Below are positions 1 through 8,140 of a stretch of 22,449 nucleotides of DNA, piece after piece. The first letter of the stretch is position 1; each line of letters starts with the position of its first letter. The notes under the pieces are model-generated. The model was not told the DNA's origin. It was given only the letters and a program-made list of their open reading frames with translations, and ran no database searches. The translations under genes and the position numbers were made by a program. The stretch comes from Anaerocolumna sp. (GTDB lineage Bacteria > Bacillota > Clostridia > Lachnospirales > Lachnospiraceae), in the NCBI GenBank assembly GCA_029256035.1, contig JAQSYR010000004.1:1-22449 (forward strand), written 5' to 3'.

Positions 1-526
1 TCAGGATTCTGTTAAATCAGAAGCTGAACGTTGCGGAATGTACTACATCAATGAAAGATGGTTAGGTGGTATGTTAACAAACTTCAAAACCATCCAGAGT
101 AGAATTGCCAGATTAAAACAAATCGAAACTATGTCTCAAGATGGAACTTTTGAAGTTCTTCCTAAAAAAGAAGTTATTGAACTTAAAAAAGAATGGGAAA
201 AACTTGAAAAGAACCTTGGCGGAATAAAAAATATGAAGTCCATTCCTGATGCAATCTTTGTTATTGATCCTAAGAAGGAAAGAATCTGCGTTCAGGAAGC
301 ACATACTTTAGGTATTCCATTAATCGGTATTGCTGATACTAACTGCGATCCTGAAGAATTAGATTTTGTAATTCCAGGTAATGATGATGCGATCAGAGCT
401 GTTAAATTAATCGTTGCTAAAATGGCAGATGCTGTTATTGAAGCAAATCAAGGAACACAGATGACTGACTCTTCTGATGCAGAAGTAGCACAAGAAGAAG
501 TAGCAGAAGAATTAGTAGAAGCATAA
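1..526 (+). CDS. rpsB: 30S ribosomal protein S2, 5'-truncated by the window edge
   Basis: Encodes the C-terminal ~174 residues of ribosomal protein S2, a structural protein of the small subunit that binds at the head/body junction and is needed for S1 association. The reading frame is open from base 2 and includes the family hallmark NERWLGGMLTNFKT, followed by the IPDAIFVIDPKKE and IGIADTNCDPE segments that form the conserved Rossmann-like core. The N-terminus lies upstream of the window. The tail after residue ~150 of this fragment is rich in Glu, Ala and Val (EEVAEELVEA), a variable acidic extension common in Clostridia. It stops 23 bases before tsf, the classic rpsB-tsf translation operon. 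Recognition is by sequence; the frame is unbroken within the window. Confidence 0.97.
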   Translation, partial: QDSVKSEAERCGMYYINERWLGGMLTNFKTIQSRIARLKQIETMSQDGTFEVLPKKEVIELKKEWEKLEKNLGGIKNMKSIPDAIFVIDPKKERICVQEAHTLGIPLIGIADTNCDPEELDFVIPGNDDAIRAVKLIVAKMADAVIEANQGTQMTDSSDAEVAQEEVAEELVEA

Positions 527-549
527 TCATAAAATGGAGGTATTTTAAC

Positions 550-1391
550 ATGGCTATTACAGCAGCAATGGTAAAAGATTTAAGAGATATGACCGGTGCA
601 GGTATGATGGATTGCAAAAAAGCACTTTTGCAGCAGAAGGTATTTGTGCAGCAACTGTTAGTGCAGATGGTAAAGTAGCAGCTGTTGTTGAAGTAAACAG
701 CGAAACTGACTTCGTTGCAAAGAATGAAAAGTTTAGAGACTTTGTTTCTGCAGTAGCAGAACAGGCAGCTAAAACTACAGCAGCTGATATTGATACATTC
801 TTAGCAGAGCCTTGGGCACTTGAAACTTCTAAAACAGTTAAAGAAGAATTATCTTCCCAAATCGCTGTTATTGGTGAAAACATGAATATCAGAAGATTTA
901 AGAAAATCGTTACTGAAAACGGTTTTGTACAGTCTTATATTCATGGCGGCGGAAGAATCGGCGTTTTAGTTGAAGTTGAATGTTCTGTTAACAATGATGC
1001 AGCAAAAGAAGCAGCAAAAAACGTTGCAATGCAGATTGCAGCTATTTCTCCTAAATATGTTGACCGCTCTGAAGTTCCAGCGGAATATGTTGCTCATGAA
1101 AGAGAAATCTTAAAAGCACAGGCTATGAATGAAAACACTGGCAAGCCTGAAAATATCATTGAAAAAATGATTGAAGGTCGTTTGAATAAAGAATTAAAAG
1201 AAATCTGTTTAGTAGACCAGATTTATGTAAAAGATGGAGATTTAACAGTTCAAAAGTATTTAGATGCTGTATCTAAAGAAATTGGTGCTCCAATCTCTGT
1301 TAAGAGTTTCGTTCGTTTTGAAACTGGCGAAGGTATCGAAAAGAAAGAAGAAAACTTTGCAGAAGAAGTTGCAAAACAGATGGGATTGTAA
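550..1391 (+). pseudogene. tsf: elongation factor Ts with an internal deletion and frameshift
   Basis: EF-Ts is the guanine-nucleotide exchange factor for EF-Tu. The start is ATG 550, preceded by GGAGG at 536-540. The first ~24 codons read MAITAAMVKDLRDMTGAG then MMDCKKAL, a perfect EF-Ts amino terminus. Around bases 620-630 the frame changes, and the homology resumes in another frame as FAAEGICAATV, SETDFVAKNEKFRDFV (the EF-Tu contact motif) and continues intact to the stop at 1389-1391. About 30 residues are missing: the last helix of the UBA-like domain and the following linker that normally reads REKGLAKAAKKAGR. Read literally from 550, translation would end soon after the junction. The rest of the gene has no other damage. 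Known family: single-copy and normally essential, so an assembly collapse is more likely than a true mutation. Confidence 0.9.
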
Positions 1392-1409
1392 TTTCCGTAA
1401 AAACAATAA

Positions 1410-1455
1410 GGTAAACAAAAAGGAAGTGATATTAATACTTCCTTTTTTGTTTGCC
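1410..1455. terminator. bidirectional Rho-independent terminator between tsf and the rhodanese gene
   Basis: Left arm 1410-1427 (GGTAAACAAAAAGGAAGT) pairs with 1437-1455 with a single extra T in the right arm; loop 1428-1436. The A-rich left arm and T-rich right arm give U-tracts in both directions, which suits the convergent genes tsf (+) and the rhodanese (-). Confidence 0.85.
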
Positions 1456-1487
1456 ATTTACAATATGCTTTATCTATTTTTAAGATT

Positions 1488-1889
1488 CTACTGTTCCGTT
1501 ACAACTTCAAAAGGCCAATCAATAATACCGCCAAAATCATAGACACTTGTATAGCCTAGTTCAGCAAGAGCAGATGTAGCGCTGGCGCTACGATTTCCGC
1601 TTCGGCAATAGACTAAAATTTTTGTGGATTTATCAGTCAATATGATTTCGGCATTCTCAACAATTTCATAATCTGGAATCAGAATAGCATCTTCAATGTG
1701 ACCGGAATTATATTCTTCCTTGGTTCTAACATCTAATATAATGATGTCTGAATTGTTATCAATCATTTCTTTCGCTTCTTGAGCAGTGATTTTTTGAGTT
1801 ACTGGAGTAGTAGATTCCTCCTTAGAAGAACATCCAGCCAGAATTGTAGTAACAATGACAATTAATAAAATTACGAATCCATTTTTCAT
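1488..1889 (-). CDS. rhodanese-domain lipoprotein
   Basis: A 133-residue secreted, lipid-anchored rhodanese. Residues 1-20 form a lipoprotein signal peptide: a short basic start, a hydrophobic run and the lipobox ILAGC with Cys20 as the anchored residue. Residues ~35-133 are one rhodanese domain: the VRTKEEYNSGHIEDAILIP segment, then the active-site loop CRSGNRS with the sulphur-accepting Cys at 95. Family: single-domain rhodaneses transfer sulphane sulphur to thiols or cyanide. The physiological substrate here cannot be read from sequence. Its location outside the membrane suggests a role in envelope thiol/sulphur chemistry (inference). The start is supported by AAGGAG in the minus strand just upstream of 1889. 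It is transcribed convergently to tsf and divergently from the deacetylase gene. Confidence 0.9.
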   Translation of the reverse strand: MKNGFVILLIVIVTTILAGCSSKEESTTPVTQKITAQEAKEMIDNNSDIIILDVRTKEEYNSGHIEDAILIPDYEIVENAEIILTDKSTKILVYCRSGNRSASATSALAELGYTSVYDFGGIIDWPFEVVTEQ

Positions 1890-2156
1890 TTGAAAAGTCT
1901 CCTTTTTCTTTAATTCTTCACTAAATTAAAAATAAATTATTAAATAAAAGTATAAAGAAAGTTGATTTTTTGTTCAGTGATATAGTTACAATAATAAAAT
2001 CATATATAAAATTAAGTTGATTACTCCTTACTATATTGTAAGCTTTTACTGGAAGATATTCTATGAAAAAATAGAGAAAATTTATAATTTTCTTATATTA
2101 ATTATTTGAGAAATGTGTTAAAATAGTTGGAAGAGTGTAGTAAAGGGGATGATTAT
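1890..2156. other. divergent intergenic region
   Basis: This AT-rich stretch of ~267 bases separates the divergent rhodanese (-) and polysaccharide deacetylase (+) genes and must hold both promoters. On the minus strand a weak candidate is TGAACA with TATACT about 16 bases downstream (roughly 1950-1975). On the plus strand TAAAAT at 2119-2124 could be a -10 box but has no good -35. I see no coding sequence, hairpin terminator or known riboswitch motif here. Confidence 0.4.
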
Positions 2157-3218
2157 TTGGAGCAGGACAAAACAACTGTGAAGTTGGAAGCCACAGTCTC
2201 CAGACGTAAACGTATAAATCGCATTAAGATAATAATTATAGTGTTAATCATAGCATGTTTAATACTTCCAACCATTATCAGTATAGTTTTATTTATCAAA
2301 GTAAATTCACTTCAGGATCAAATTGATGTGTTAATGATAGAAAAATACGGAGTTACATATAACGAATTAAGGAATAAGAATCATGAAGAAGTTGCTCATG
2401 CAGCAGTTGTAGCAGAGGATCTTAGTGTTGAACAGAGTTCTGATACAGATGAGTTAGAAAGTGAGACAAGCTCTGATAAACAACAAATTTCAGAGAATAA
2501 TAGTCTGCAAACGAATAATGAAAATAAAGTAACCAATGAAATTAGTGACTTTACTAATGTACTGGATTTTAAGTTAGATAAAGAGAACATGAAATCAAAA
2601 AAAGTGTATCTTTCCTTTGATGATGGACCTAGTCAATACACAGGGGATATCCTTGATATTTTGGCTAAATATAATGTGAAGGCAACTTTTTTTGTGATTG
2701 GTAAAACGGATGAATATTCCAAAAGCATGTATCAAAGGATTGTTAATGAGGGACATACTTTAGGCATTCATTCTTATTCACATGTCTATCAGACAATATA
2801 TAAATCTTTGGAAGATTTTGATAAAGACTTTACAAAACTAAGTGATTTGTTATATGATACTACTGGATACCTTCCACACATTTATCGCTTCCCTGGTGGA
2901 AGTGGTAATGATGTAAGTAAAATAAAAACGTCAAAAATAATAGAATATTTGAATAAAAAAAATATAATATATTTTGATTGGAATGTTGTGAATGGGGATG
3001 CTACTGGAAATTTATTAACCCCGGAAGAGTTATACTATAATGTGATTAAAGGTATTAATATAAATAATACCTCCATTGTACTTATGCATGATACCGATAC
3101 GAAGGAGAATACGGTAAAGTCCCTCGAACCTATATTAAAAACACTAACAGAGTTTCAAACTGAGATTTTACCATTAGATAAAGATGTTACTCCAATCCAG
3201 CAGGTAACAGCTGAGTAG
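2157..3218 (+). CDS. membrane-anchored polysaccharide deacetylase (NodB-like, CE4)
   Basis: A predicted 353-residue carbohydrate esterase family 4 enzyme that removes N- or O-acetyl groups from extracellular glycans, in this setting most likely peptidoglycan. A short basic cytoplasmic tail (RRKR at 16-19) precedes one membrane span (about 25-46). An extracellular stalk of ~100 residues follows, rich in Ser, Glu and Asn. The NodB domain is at ~145-335: motif 1 SFDDGPS with Asp155/Asp156, motif 2 HSYSH with metal-binding His205 and His209, motif 3 RFPGGSG, then DWNV and the closing LMHD. All key catalytic residues are present. The chosen start is TTG 2157, because AAAGGGG lies 8 bases upstream; an in-frame TTG at 2127 lacks a site. 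It is followed 45 bases later by a bactofilin gene, so the two are probably co-transcribed. The exact substrate is not determined. Confidence 0.88.
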   Translation: MEQDKTTVKLEATVSRRKRINRIKIIIIVLIIACLILPTIISIVLFIKVNSLQDQIDVLMIEKYGVTYNELRNKNHEEVAHAAVVAEDLSVEQSSDTDELESETSSDKQQISENNSLQTNNENKVTNEISDFTNVLDFKLDKENMKSKKVYLSFDDGPSQYTGDILDILAKYNVKATFFVIGKTDEYSKSMYQRIVNEGHTLGIHSYSHVYQTIYKSLEDFDKDFTKLSDLLYDTTGYLPHIYRFPGGSGNDVSKIKTSKIIEYLNKKNIIYFDWNVVNGDATGNLLTPEELYYNVIKGININNTSIVLMHDTDTKENTVKSLEPILKTLTEFQTEILPLDKDVTPIQQVTAE

Positions 3219-3263
3219 TGCAATAAATAATGAATTCCAATAAATTACATAGGAGGAACAATC

Positions 3264-4058
3264 ATGGGTTTTTTTAAAGATTTTAAAGATGATATTTCAC
3301 AGGCGGTAAATGAATTAGTACCAGAAGAAATGTTTGATGACAATGAAGTTGTTAATACTTTAGATGATGATGCTGCTGCGGCAGACATAGTAGAAGATTT
3401 TGGACTGGATAAGGACTTGTTAGTTGAATTAGAGGAAGACAATTTTGATAAGGATATTTTAAATACAATATTAAATCAAGAAGAGGAAGCTGCTGATATG
3501 ATAATAGACAATGAATCAGAAGAAATAATGGTAACAGATAATGTGGTTTCCCATGAGGAAAAGATAGAATCCAGCAAAATTGAAGATTCCATGCCTGAAA
3601 AAATAGTTGAAAAATCTGATGACGTTACAGTTATAACTAAAGGAACAACCCTTAATGGTAGCATTAACTCAGATGGATCTCTAGAAATCATGGGTACCAT
3701 TAAAGGTGATGTGGAATGTCAGGGAAAACTATCCATCTTTGGCGTTGTAAATGGTAATTGTATGGCTTCTGAAGTATATGTAGGAGCAAAGCGTTTAGAA
3801 GGTTCTATTAGCAGTGAGGGTAGTGTAAAAATTGGTTTAGGAACTGTAGTAATTGGAGATATAACTGCATCTGCTGCTGTGATTGCCGGTGCCATAAAAG
3901 GTGAAATTGATATTAATGGTCCTGTTATTGTGGATTCTTCTGCGGTTATTAAGGGTAATATTAAAGCGCAGTCTGTTCAAATTAATAATGGAGCTGTAAT
4001 TGAAGGTTTTTGTTCCCTTGCCTATGCAGCCATTGATATTGATAATATATTTGAATAG
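3264..4058 (+). CDS. bactofilin with a long acidic N-terminal region
   Basis: A 264-residue protein. Residues ~1-115 are strongly acidic and low in complexity (many Asp, Glu and Ile), probably helical or disordered. Residues ~119-245 are a bactofilin (DUF583/PF04519) right-handed beta-helix, seen as short repeated units of the type GSINSDGSLEIMGTIKGDV, each with Gly turns and alternating Val/Ile. Bactofilins self-assemble without nucleotide into cytoplasmic filaments, often on the membrane, and recruit cell-wall enzymes. The start ATG 3264 has a clear AGGAGGA site at ~3251-3257. It sits between a wall-glycan deacetylase gene and pyrH (20 bases downstream), which suggests a scaffold for envelope synthesis (inference from context). 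The length is above the usual 120-200 residues because of the acidic arm. Confidence 0.85.
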   Translation: MGFFKDFKDDISQAVNELVPEEMFDDNEVVNTLDDDAAAADIVEDFGLDKDLLVELEEDNFDKDILNTILNQEEEAADMIIDNESEEIMVTDNVVSHEEKIESSKIEDSMPEKIVEKSDDVTVITKGTTLNGSINSDGSLEIMGTIKGDVECQGKLSIFGVVNGNCMASEVYVGAKRLEGSISSEGSVKIGLGTVVIGDITASAAVIAGAIKGEIDINGPVIVDSSAVIKGNIKAQSVQINNGAVIEGFCSLAYAAIDIDNIFE

Positions 4059-4078
4059 TATAAGAGGAGTTTGTAGGA

Positions 4079-4653
4079 ATGAGTAAGTATAAAAGAGTGT
4101 TACTAAAGCTTAGTGGTGAAGCCTTAGCAGTGAAACCATAGACAGAACGAAAGCGGATCAGATAGGTATGTTGGCTACGGTAATGAATAGTATTTACGTA
4201 TCTGAAATTTTTCGCTTTATTGGGATGAATACTCAGATTCTGACACCATTTGAATGTGGTAGTATGACAAAATTGTTTTCAAAAGACAGGGCAAACAAGT
4301 ATTTTAGCCAGAATACGGTTGTATTTTTAGCTGGAGGAACCGGTCATCCATATTTTTCAACAGATACAGGGGTTGTACTTCGTGCTGTAGAATTAGATGC
4401 CGATATCATTCTTATGGCTAAGGCAGTTGATGGAGTATATGATAGTGATCCCAGAAATAATCCAAATGCCAAAAAGTATGAGGAAATCAGTATACAAGAA
4501 ACTTTAGATAAAAAGCTAGGTGTGGTTGATTTATCTGCAACTGTTTTGTGTATGGAAAATAAAATGCCAATGCTTGTATTTGCTTTGGAAGAAGAACATA
4601 GTATTGTAAATGCAGTGAGTGGTAATTTTCACGGAACTAAAGTTACAGTATAA
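4079..4653 (+). pseudogene. pyrH: UMP kinase with an internal deletion and frameshift
   Basis: PyrH phosphorylates UMP to UDP with ATP, at the head of pyrimidine nucleotide supply. ATG 4079 follows GAGGAG. The first 17 codons, MSKYKRVLLKLSGEALA, are an intact amino terminus with the phosphate-binding KLSGE motif. At about 4128 the frame changes and the code resumes as SETIDRTKADQIGMLATVMNS, continuing cleanly through FAECG-like FECGSMTKLF, the AGGTGHPYFSTDT loop, AKAVDGVYDSDP and ending GTKVTV at 4653. Roughly 43 residues are missing, including the GGGN-WRG nucleotide-binding segment. As written, translation from 4079 ends at the TAG at 4139-4141. Everything after the junction is undamaged. 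It lies in the usual place before frr. An assembly collapse is more likely than true loss of this normally essential gene. Confidence 0.9.
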
Positions 4654-4713
4654 GCTTTTCATCCCTATCTATACAGACTTAAAAAATAAAAACATAAATA
4701 GGAGGAGAATATT

Positions 4714-5265
4714 ATGGATTCAAGAATTGAACAATACGAAAGCAAGATGAAAAAAACATTAGATAATTTAAAAGAGGAGTTTGCTTCCATCCGTGCAGGA
4801 AGAGCAAACCCACATTTATTAGATAAATTGAGAGTAGACTATTATGGAACACCATCTCCACTTCAGTCAGTAGCAAATATATCTGTTCCAGAACCCAGAG
4901 TAATTCAGATTCAACCTTGGGAAAGTAAATTAATCAAAGATATTGAAAAAGCTATTTTAGCTTCTGATTTAGGTTTAACCCCAAATAATGATGGAAAAGT
5001 TATTCGTCTTATTTTCCCGGAATTAACAGAAGAAAGAAGAAAAGATTTGGTTAAAGATGTAAAGAAAAAAGCAGAAAATACAAAAGTTGCGATTCGTAAT
5101 ATCAGACGAGATGCAAATGATGCATTTAAAAAATTAAGTAAAAGCGACATCTCTGAAGATGAAATTAAATCATTAGAAGATGATGTGCAAAAAATAACAG
5201 ACAAATTTATCAGTGATATAGATAAAATTACAGAAGATAAGTCAAAAGAAGTTCTTACAGTATAA
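4714..5265 (+). CDS. frr: ribosome recycling factor
   Basis: A complete 183-residue ribosome recycling factor, which with EF-G splits post-termination ribosomes. The three-helix bundle domain I is seen at both ends: EQYESKMKKTLDNLKEEFASIRAGRANPHLLD at the start, and the helices carrying ERRKDLVKDVKKKAE and RNIRRDANDAFKK later. The hinge and beta domain II lie between about residues 30 and 105, including YYGTPSPLQSVANISVPEPR. Length and motifs match the family (about 185). The start ATG 4714 is preceded by AGGAGGA at ~4700-4707. It follows pyrH by 60 bases and precedes uppS, the standard order. Confidence 0.97.
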   Translation: MDSRIEQYESKMKKTLDNLKEEFASIRAGRANPHLLDKLRVDYYGTPSPLQSVANISVPEPRVIQIQPWESKLIKDIEKAILASDLGLTPNNDGKVIRLIFPELTEERRKDLVKDVKKKAENTKVAIRNIRRDANDAFKKLSKSDISEDEIKSLEDDVQKITDKFISDIDKITEDKSKEVLTV

Positions 5266-5280
5266 TACTTAGAAAGAATC

Positions 5281-5313
5281 AGGACGTGTTTTGCCTAAAG
5301 TGAAATACGTCCT
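5281..5313 (+). other. inverted repeat between frr and uppS
   Basis: AGGACGT at 5281-5287 pairs perfectly with ACGTCCT at 5307-5313; three more A-T pairs form inside after one mismatch. No U-tract follows, so it is not a convincing terminator. It may be a processing or attenuation hairpin in the operon transcript. Confidence 0.45.
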
Positions 5314-5342
5314 AGTTGTTTAACATATTTATGGAGGTCTCC

Positions 5343-6068
5343 ATGGGAGATAAGATAATTGATAATGAATTAAAGATACCTAATCATGTAGCAATCATAT
5401 TAGATGGAAATGGCAGATGGGCACAAAAAAGAAGGATGCCTCGAACCTATGGGCATACCCAGGGAAGTAAAGTAGTTGAAAAAATTAGTGAAGAAGCATA
5501 TAAGATGGGAATTCAATATCTTACGGTATATGCTTTTTCAACAGAGAATTGGAAGCGACCTGAGGATGAAGTAGATACCTTAATGAAATTACTTCGTAAT
5601 TATATGAAAGACTGTATTAGAACCAGCAACAAAAACAATATGAGGGTAAGAGTAATTGGAGATACTTCAAAATTAAGTCCTGAAATCCAGGAGAGTATAG
5701 CAAATTTAGAAGATGCATCAAAGGAGAATACCGGTCTAAACTTTCAAGTTGCCTTAAATTATGGAAGTAGAGATGAAATATTACGAAGCATTAAAAAACT
5801 TGCGCTCGATTATAAAGAAAATAAGATAGAATTTGATGATATAAATGAGGATTTATTTGCAAATTATTTAGACACCCGGGGCATTCCGGAGCCAGACCTT
5901 TTAATTAGAACCAGCGGAGAACAAAGGCTGTCTAATTTTTTATTATGGCAGCTTGCCTATACAGAGTTTTATTTTACGGATACGTTATGGCCTGACTTTA
6001 CAAAAGATGAACTAAGAAAAGCAGTGGAGTTCTACAATGGTAGAAAAAGAAAATTTGGAGCACTGTAA
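5343..6068 (+). CDS. uppS: isoprenyl transferase (undecaprenyl diphosphate synthase)
   Basis: A 241-residue cis-prenyltransferase that condenses isopentenyl diphosphate onto farnesyl diphosphate to make the C55 carrier for peptidoglycan and other wall polymers. The catalytic block ILDGNGRWAQKRR holds Asp21 and the conserved Asn/Gly/Arg/Trp. The YLTVYAFSTENWKRP segment is the substrate-helix signature, and DLLIRTSGEQRLSNFLLWQLAYTE is the C-terminal diphosphate-binding signature. All are intact. The start is placed at ATG 5343, because GGAGGT at 5333-5338 would otherwise lie inside the gene; an upstream ATG at 5331 overlaps that site. It uses the isoprenoid units whose synthesis is served by dxr and ispG further down the same gene run. 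Confidence 0.96.
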   Translation: MGDKIIDNELKIPNHVAIILDGNGRWAQKRRMPRTYGHTQGSKVVEKISEEAYKMGIQYLTVYAFSTENWKRPEDEVDTLMKLLRNYMKDCIRTSNKNNMRVRVIGDTSKLSPEIQESIANLEDASKENTGLNFQVALNYGSRDEILRSIKKLALDYKENKIEFDDINEDLFANYLDTRGIPEPDLLIRTSGEQRLSNFLLWQLAYTEFYFTDTLWPDFTKDELRKAVEFYNGRKRKFGAL

Positions 6069-6081
6069 CTGGAGGTAAACA

Positions 6082-6879
6082 ATGTTTTGGGTTAGACTTA
6101 GAAGCTCAGTTATACTAATGGTAATTACCATATCTACGATACTATTGGGTGGAAATGTGCTTTTTACAACTATAATGGCAATATCCCTGATTGGTTTATA
6201 TGAACTATATAAAACCGTTGGTTTGGAACGGTCATTCATTGGTATAATAGCATATATTGTTGGAATATTATATCAATTACTAATTTTGTGGAAACAGGAA
6301 AGCTTTGTTTTGCCATTATTATTTTCATTCATTTTAATTCTACTTATTGTCTATGTTATTACATTTCCAAGATATCAGACAGAGCATATTACCATGATCT
6401 TTTTCGGTTTATTTTATGTAACGGTTATGTTAAGTTTTGTATATAAAGTAAGAATGCTCAGTGATGGTGCCATTTTAGTCTGGCTAATCTTTATAGGTGC
6501 CTGGGGTTCTGACACAAGTGCATATTGTGTAGGAATGTTATTTGGTAAACACAAATTTTTACCAAAGTTAAGCCCTAAAAAGTCATTGGAAGGCTGTATT
6601 GGTGGAGTAATTGGAGCAGCCCTTTTAGGTTTACTTTATGGCACTATATTTAAAAACAGTATGGTAAGTGCTGGTAATCCTGGATTAGAATATGCTCTTA
6701 TTGGTGGTTCAGCCAGTATACTTTCGCAAATTGGTGATTTGGCTGCATCGGCAATAAAAAGAGATCATAATATAAAAGATTATGGTAATTTAATACCAGG
6801 CCATGGAGGAATATTGGACCGCTTTGACAGCATATTATTTGTAGCACCTATGGTATATTACTTAACTGAATTATTATAA
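6082..6879 (+). CDS. cdsA: phosphatidate cytidylyltransferase (CDP-diglyceride synthase)
   Basis: An integral membrane enzyme, 265 residues, that converts phosphatidic acid and CTP to CDP-diacylglycerol, the branch point for all bacterial phospholipids. The protein is hydrophobic with about seven to eight predicted spans. The C-terminal family signature is complete at ~225-249: KRDHNIKDYGNLIPGHGG then ILDRFDS, preceded by SQIGDLAAS. An earlier conserved patch SDTSAYCVGMLFGKHK with SPKKSLEG is also present. The start ATG 6082 has TGGAGGT 7 bases upstream and follows uppS by 13 bases, so the two are almost certainly co-transcribed. Confidence 0.96.
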   Translation: MFWVRLRSSVILMVITISTILLGGNVLFTTIMAISLIGLYELYKTVGLERSFIGIIAYIVGILYQLLILWKQESFVLPLLFSFILILLIVYVITFPRYQTEHITMIFFGLFYVTVMLSFVYKVRMLSDGAILVWLIFIGAWGSDTSAYCVGMLFGKHKFLPKLSPKKSLEGCIGGVIGAALLGLLYGTIFKNSMVSAGNPGLEYALIGGSASILSQIGDLAASAIKRDHNIKDYGNLIPGHGGILDRFDSILFVAPMVYYLTELL

Positions 6880-6958
6880 TATATTAGAATAGGTCTTATT
6901 GTCATAAATTAAATTTTTACCTGGCATTGATTAATCCATTGTACGAAAGGCATTAGAA

Positions 6959-8110
6959 ATGAAAAACATCGCAATCCTTGGATCTACTGGTTCCATTGGT
7001 ACCCAAACTTTAGAAGTAGTAAGGCAAAATAATGATTTAAAGGTAACAGCACTGGCAGCCGGACAAAATATAGATTTACTGGAAAAACAAATTAGAGAGT
7101 TTCGTCCTGATATAGTGAGTGTATGGGATGAAAAAAGGGCAAAAGAACTTGCATTAAGAGTACAGGATTTACCCGTTACTGTGTATGCAGGAATGGACGG
7201 ATTAATTGCCTGTGCTACAGAAAATACTGCGGAGATTGTGGTAACTGCAGTTGTTGGTATGATTGGTATTAAACCAACCATAGAGGCAATCAAAGCTCAT
7301 AAAGATATTGCTCTTGCCAATAAAGAAACCCTTGTTACTGCAGGACATATCATTATGCCCCTATTAAAAGAATACGGTGTAAAACTGCTTCCAGTGGATA
7401 GTGAACATTCTGCAATATTTCAGGCATTAAACGGAGAACAGGGTAATGAAATAAGCAGAATTATTTTAACTGCTTCTGGTGGACCTTTTCGTGGAAAAAA
7501 GAGAATTGATCTAGAACAGATACAGTTAGAAGATGCACTGAAACATCCTAACTGGGCCATGGGACGCAAAATTACCATTGATTCTTCAACACTTATTAAT
7601 AAAGGTCTTGAAGTGATGGAAGCGAAATGGTTATTTCAAGTGGAGCTTGAGAAAATACAGGTAGTTATTCAACCCCAAAGTATTATACATTCTGCAGTAG
7701 AGTATTTAGATGGCAGTATTATTGCGCAAATGGGCACCCCGGATATGAAACTCCCTATTCAGTATGCACTTTTTTATCCGGAACGAAGAATTTTATTAGG
7801 CAGCCGGGTTGATTTTTTTGAACTCAGTAAAATCACATTTGAAAAACCGGATTTAGATACATTTACAGGATTAAAGCTGGCATATGAAGTTTCAAAAAGT
7901 GGTGGAAGTCTTCCTACCGTATATAATGCAGCAAATGAACTTGCAGTGGCTAAATTCTTAAACAGAGAAATTAGATACTTACAAATTGTTGAATTAATAG
8001 AAGCAGCAATTAAAAATCATAAAAAAATTGAAAATCCAAACGTAGAGCAAATTCTTAATATAGAAAATGAAACATATGATTTTATAAACTCTATTTATGA
8101 AAAAATGTAA
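6959..8110 (+). CDS. dxr: 1-deoxy-D-xylulose 5-phosphate reductoisomerase
   Basis: A complete 383-residue DXP reductoisomerase (IspC), the first committed enzyme of the MEP isoprenoid pathway, which uses NADPH and a divalent metal. The NADPH-binding GSTGSIGTQTL is at residues 8-18. LANKETLVTAG, the metal-binding VDSEHSAIFQ (Asp/Glu near 147-149), TASGGPFR, the flap and MGRKITIDSSTLINKGLEVMEA follow in the family order, then QPQSIIHSAVEY. The ribosome site is weak (GAAAGG, ~9 bases before ATG 6959), with a 79-base gap after cdsA in which I see no hairpin. With ispG downstream it shows that the organism makes isoprenoids by the MEP route, feeding uppS. Confidence 0.97.
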   Translation: MKNIAILGSTGSIGTQTLEVVRQNNDLKVTALAAGQNIDLLEKQIREFRPDIVSVWDEKRAKELALRVQDLPVTVYAGMDGLIACATENTAEIVVTAVVGMIGIKPTIEAIKAHKDIALANKETLVTAGHIIMPLLKEYGVKLLPVDSEHSAIFQALNGEQGNEISRIILTASGGPFRGKKRIDLEQIQLEDALKHPNWAMGRKITIDSSTLINKGLEVMEAKWLFQVELEKIQVVIQPQSIIHSAVEYLDGSIIAQMGTPDMKLPIQYALFYPERRILLGSRVDFFELSKITFEKPDLDTFTGLKLAYEVSKSGGSLPTVYNAANELAVAKFLNREIRYLQIVELIEAAIKNHKKIENPNVEQILNIENETYDFINSIYEKM

Positions 8111-8140
8111 TTTTTGGAAGTTACCTTAAAGGAGGTATGT

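Noticed and set aside
612..1391. Reading EF-Ts as a shorter intact gene from an internal TTG at 612
   Set aside because: There is no ribosome site, the TTG lies inside the conserved MDCKKAL codons in the wrong frame, and the true start at 550 has a strong site.
2041..2124. Possible promoter TATAAT near 2083 or TAAAAT at 2119 for the deacetylase gene
   Set aside because: No -35 element with acceptable spacing could be found for either box; AT-rich DNA yields such hexamers by chance.
550..4653. Programmed frameshifting or translational bypassing to rescue tsf and pyrH
   Set aside because: Conserved coding sequence is absent, not merely out of frame, so no recoding event could restore the proteins.
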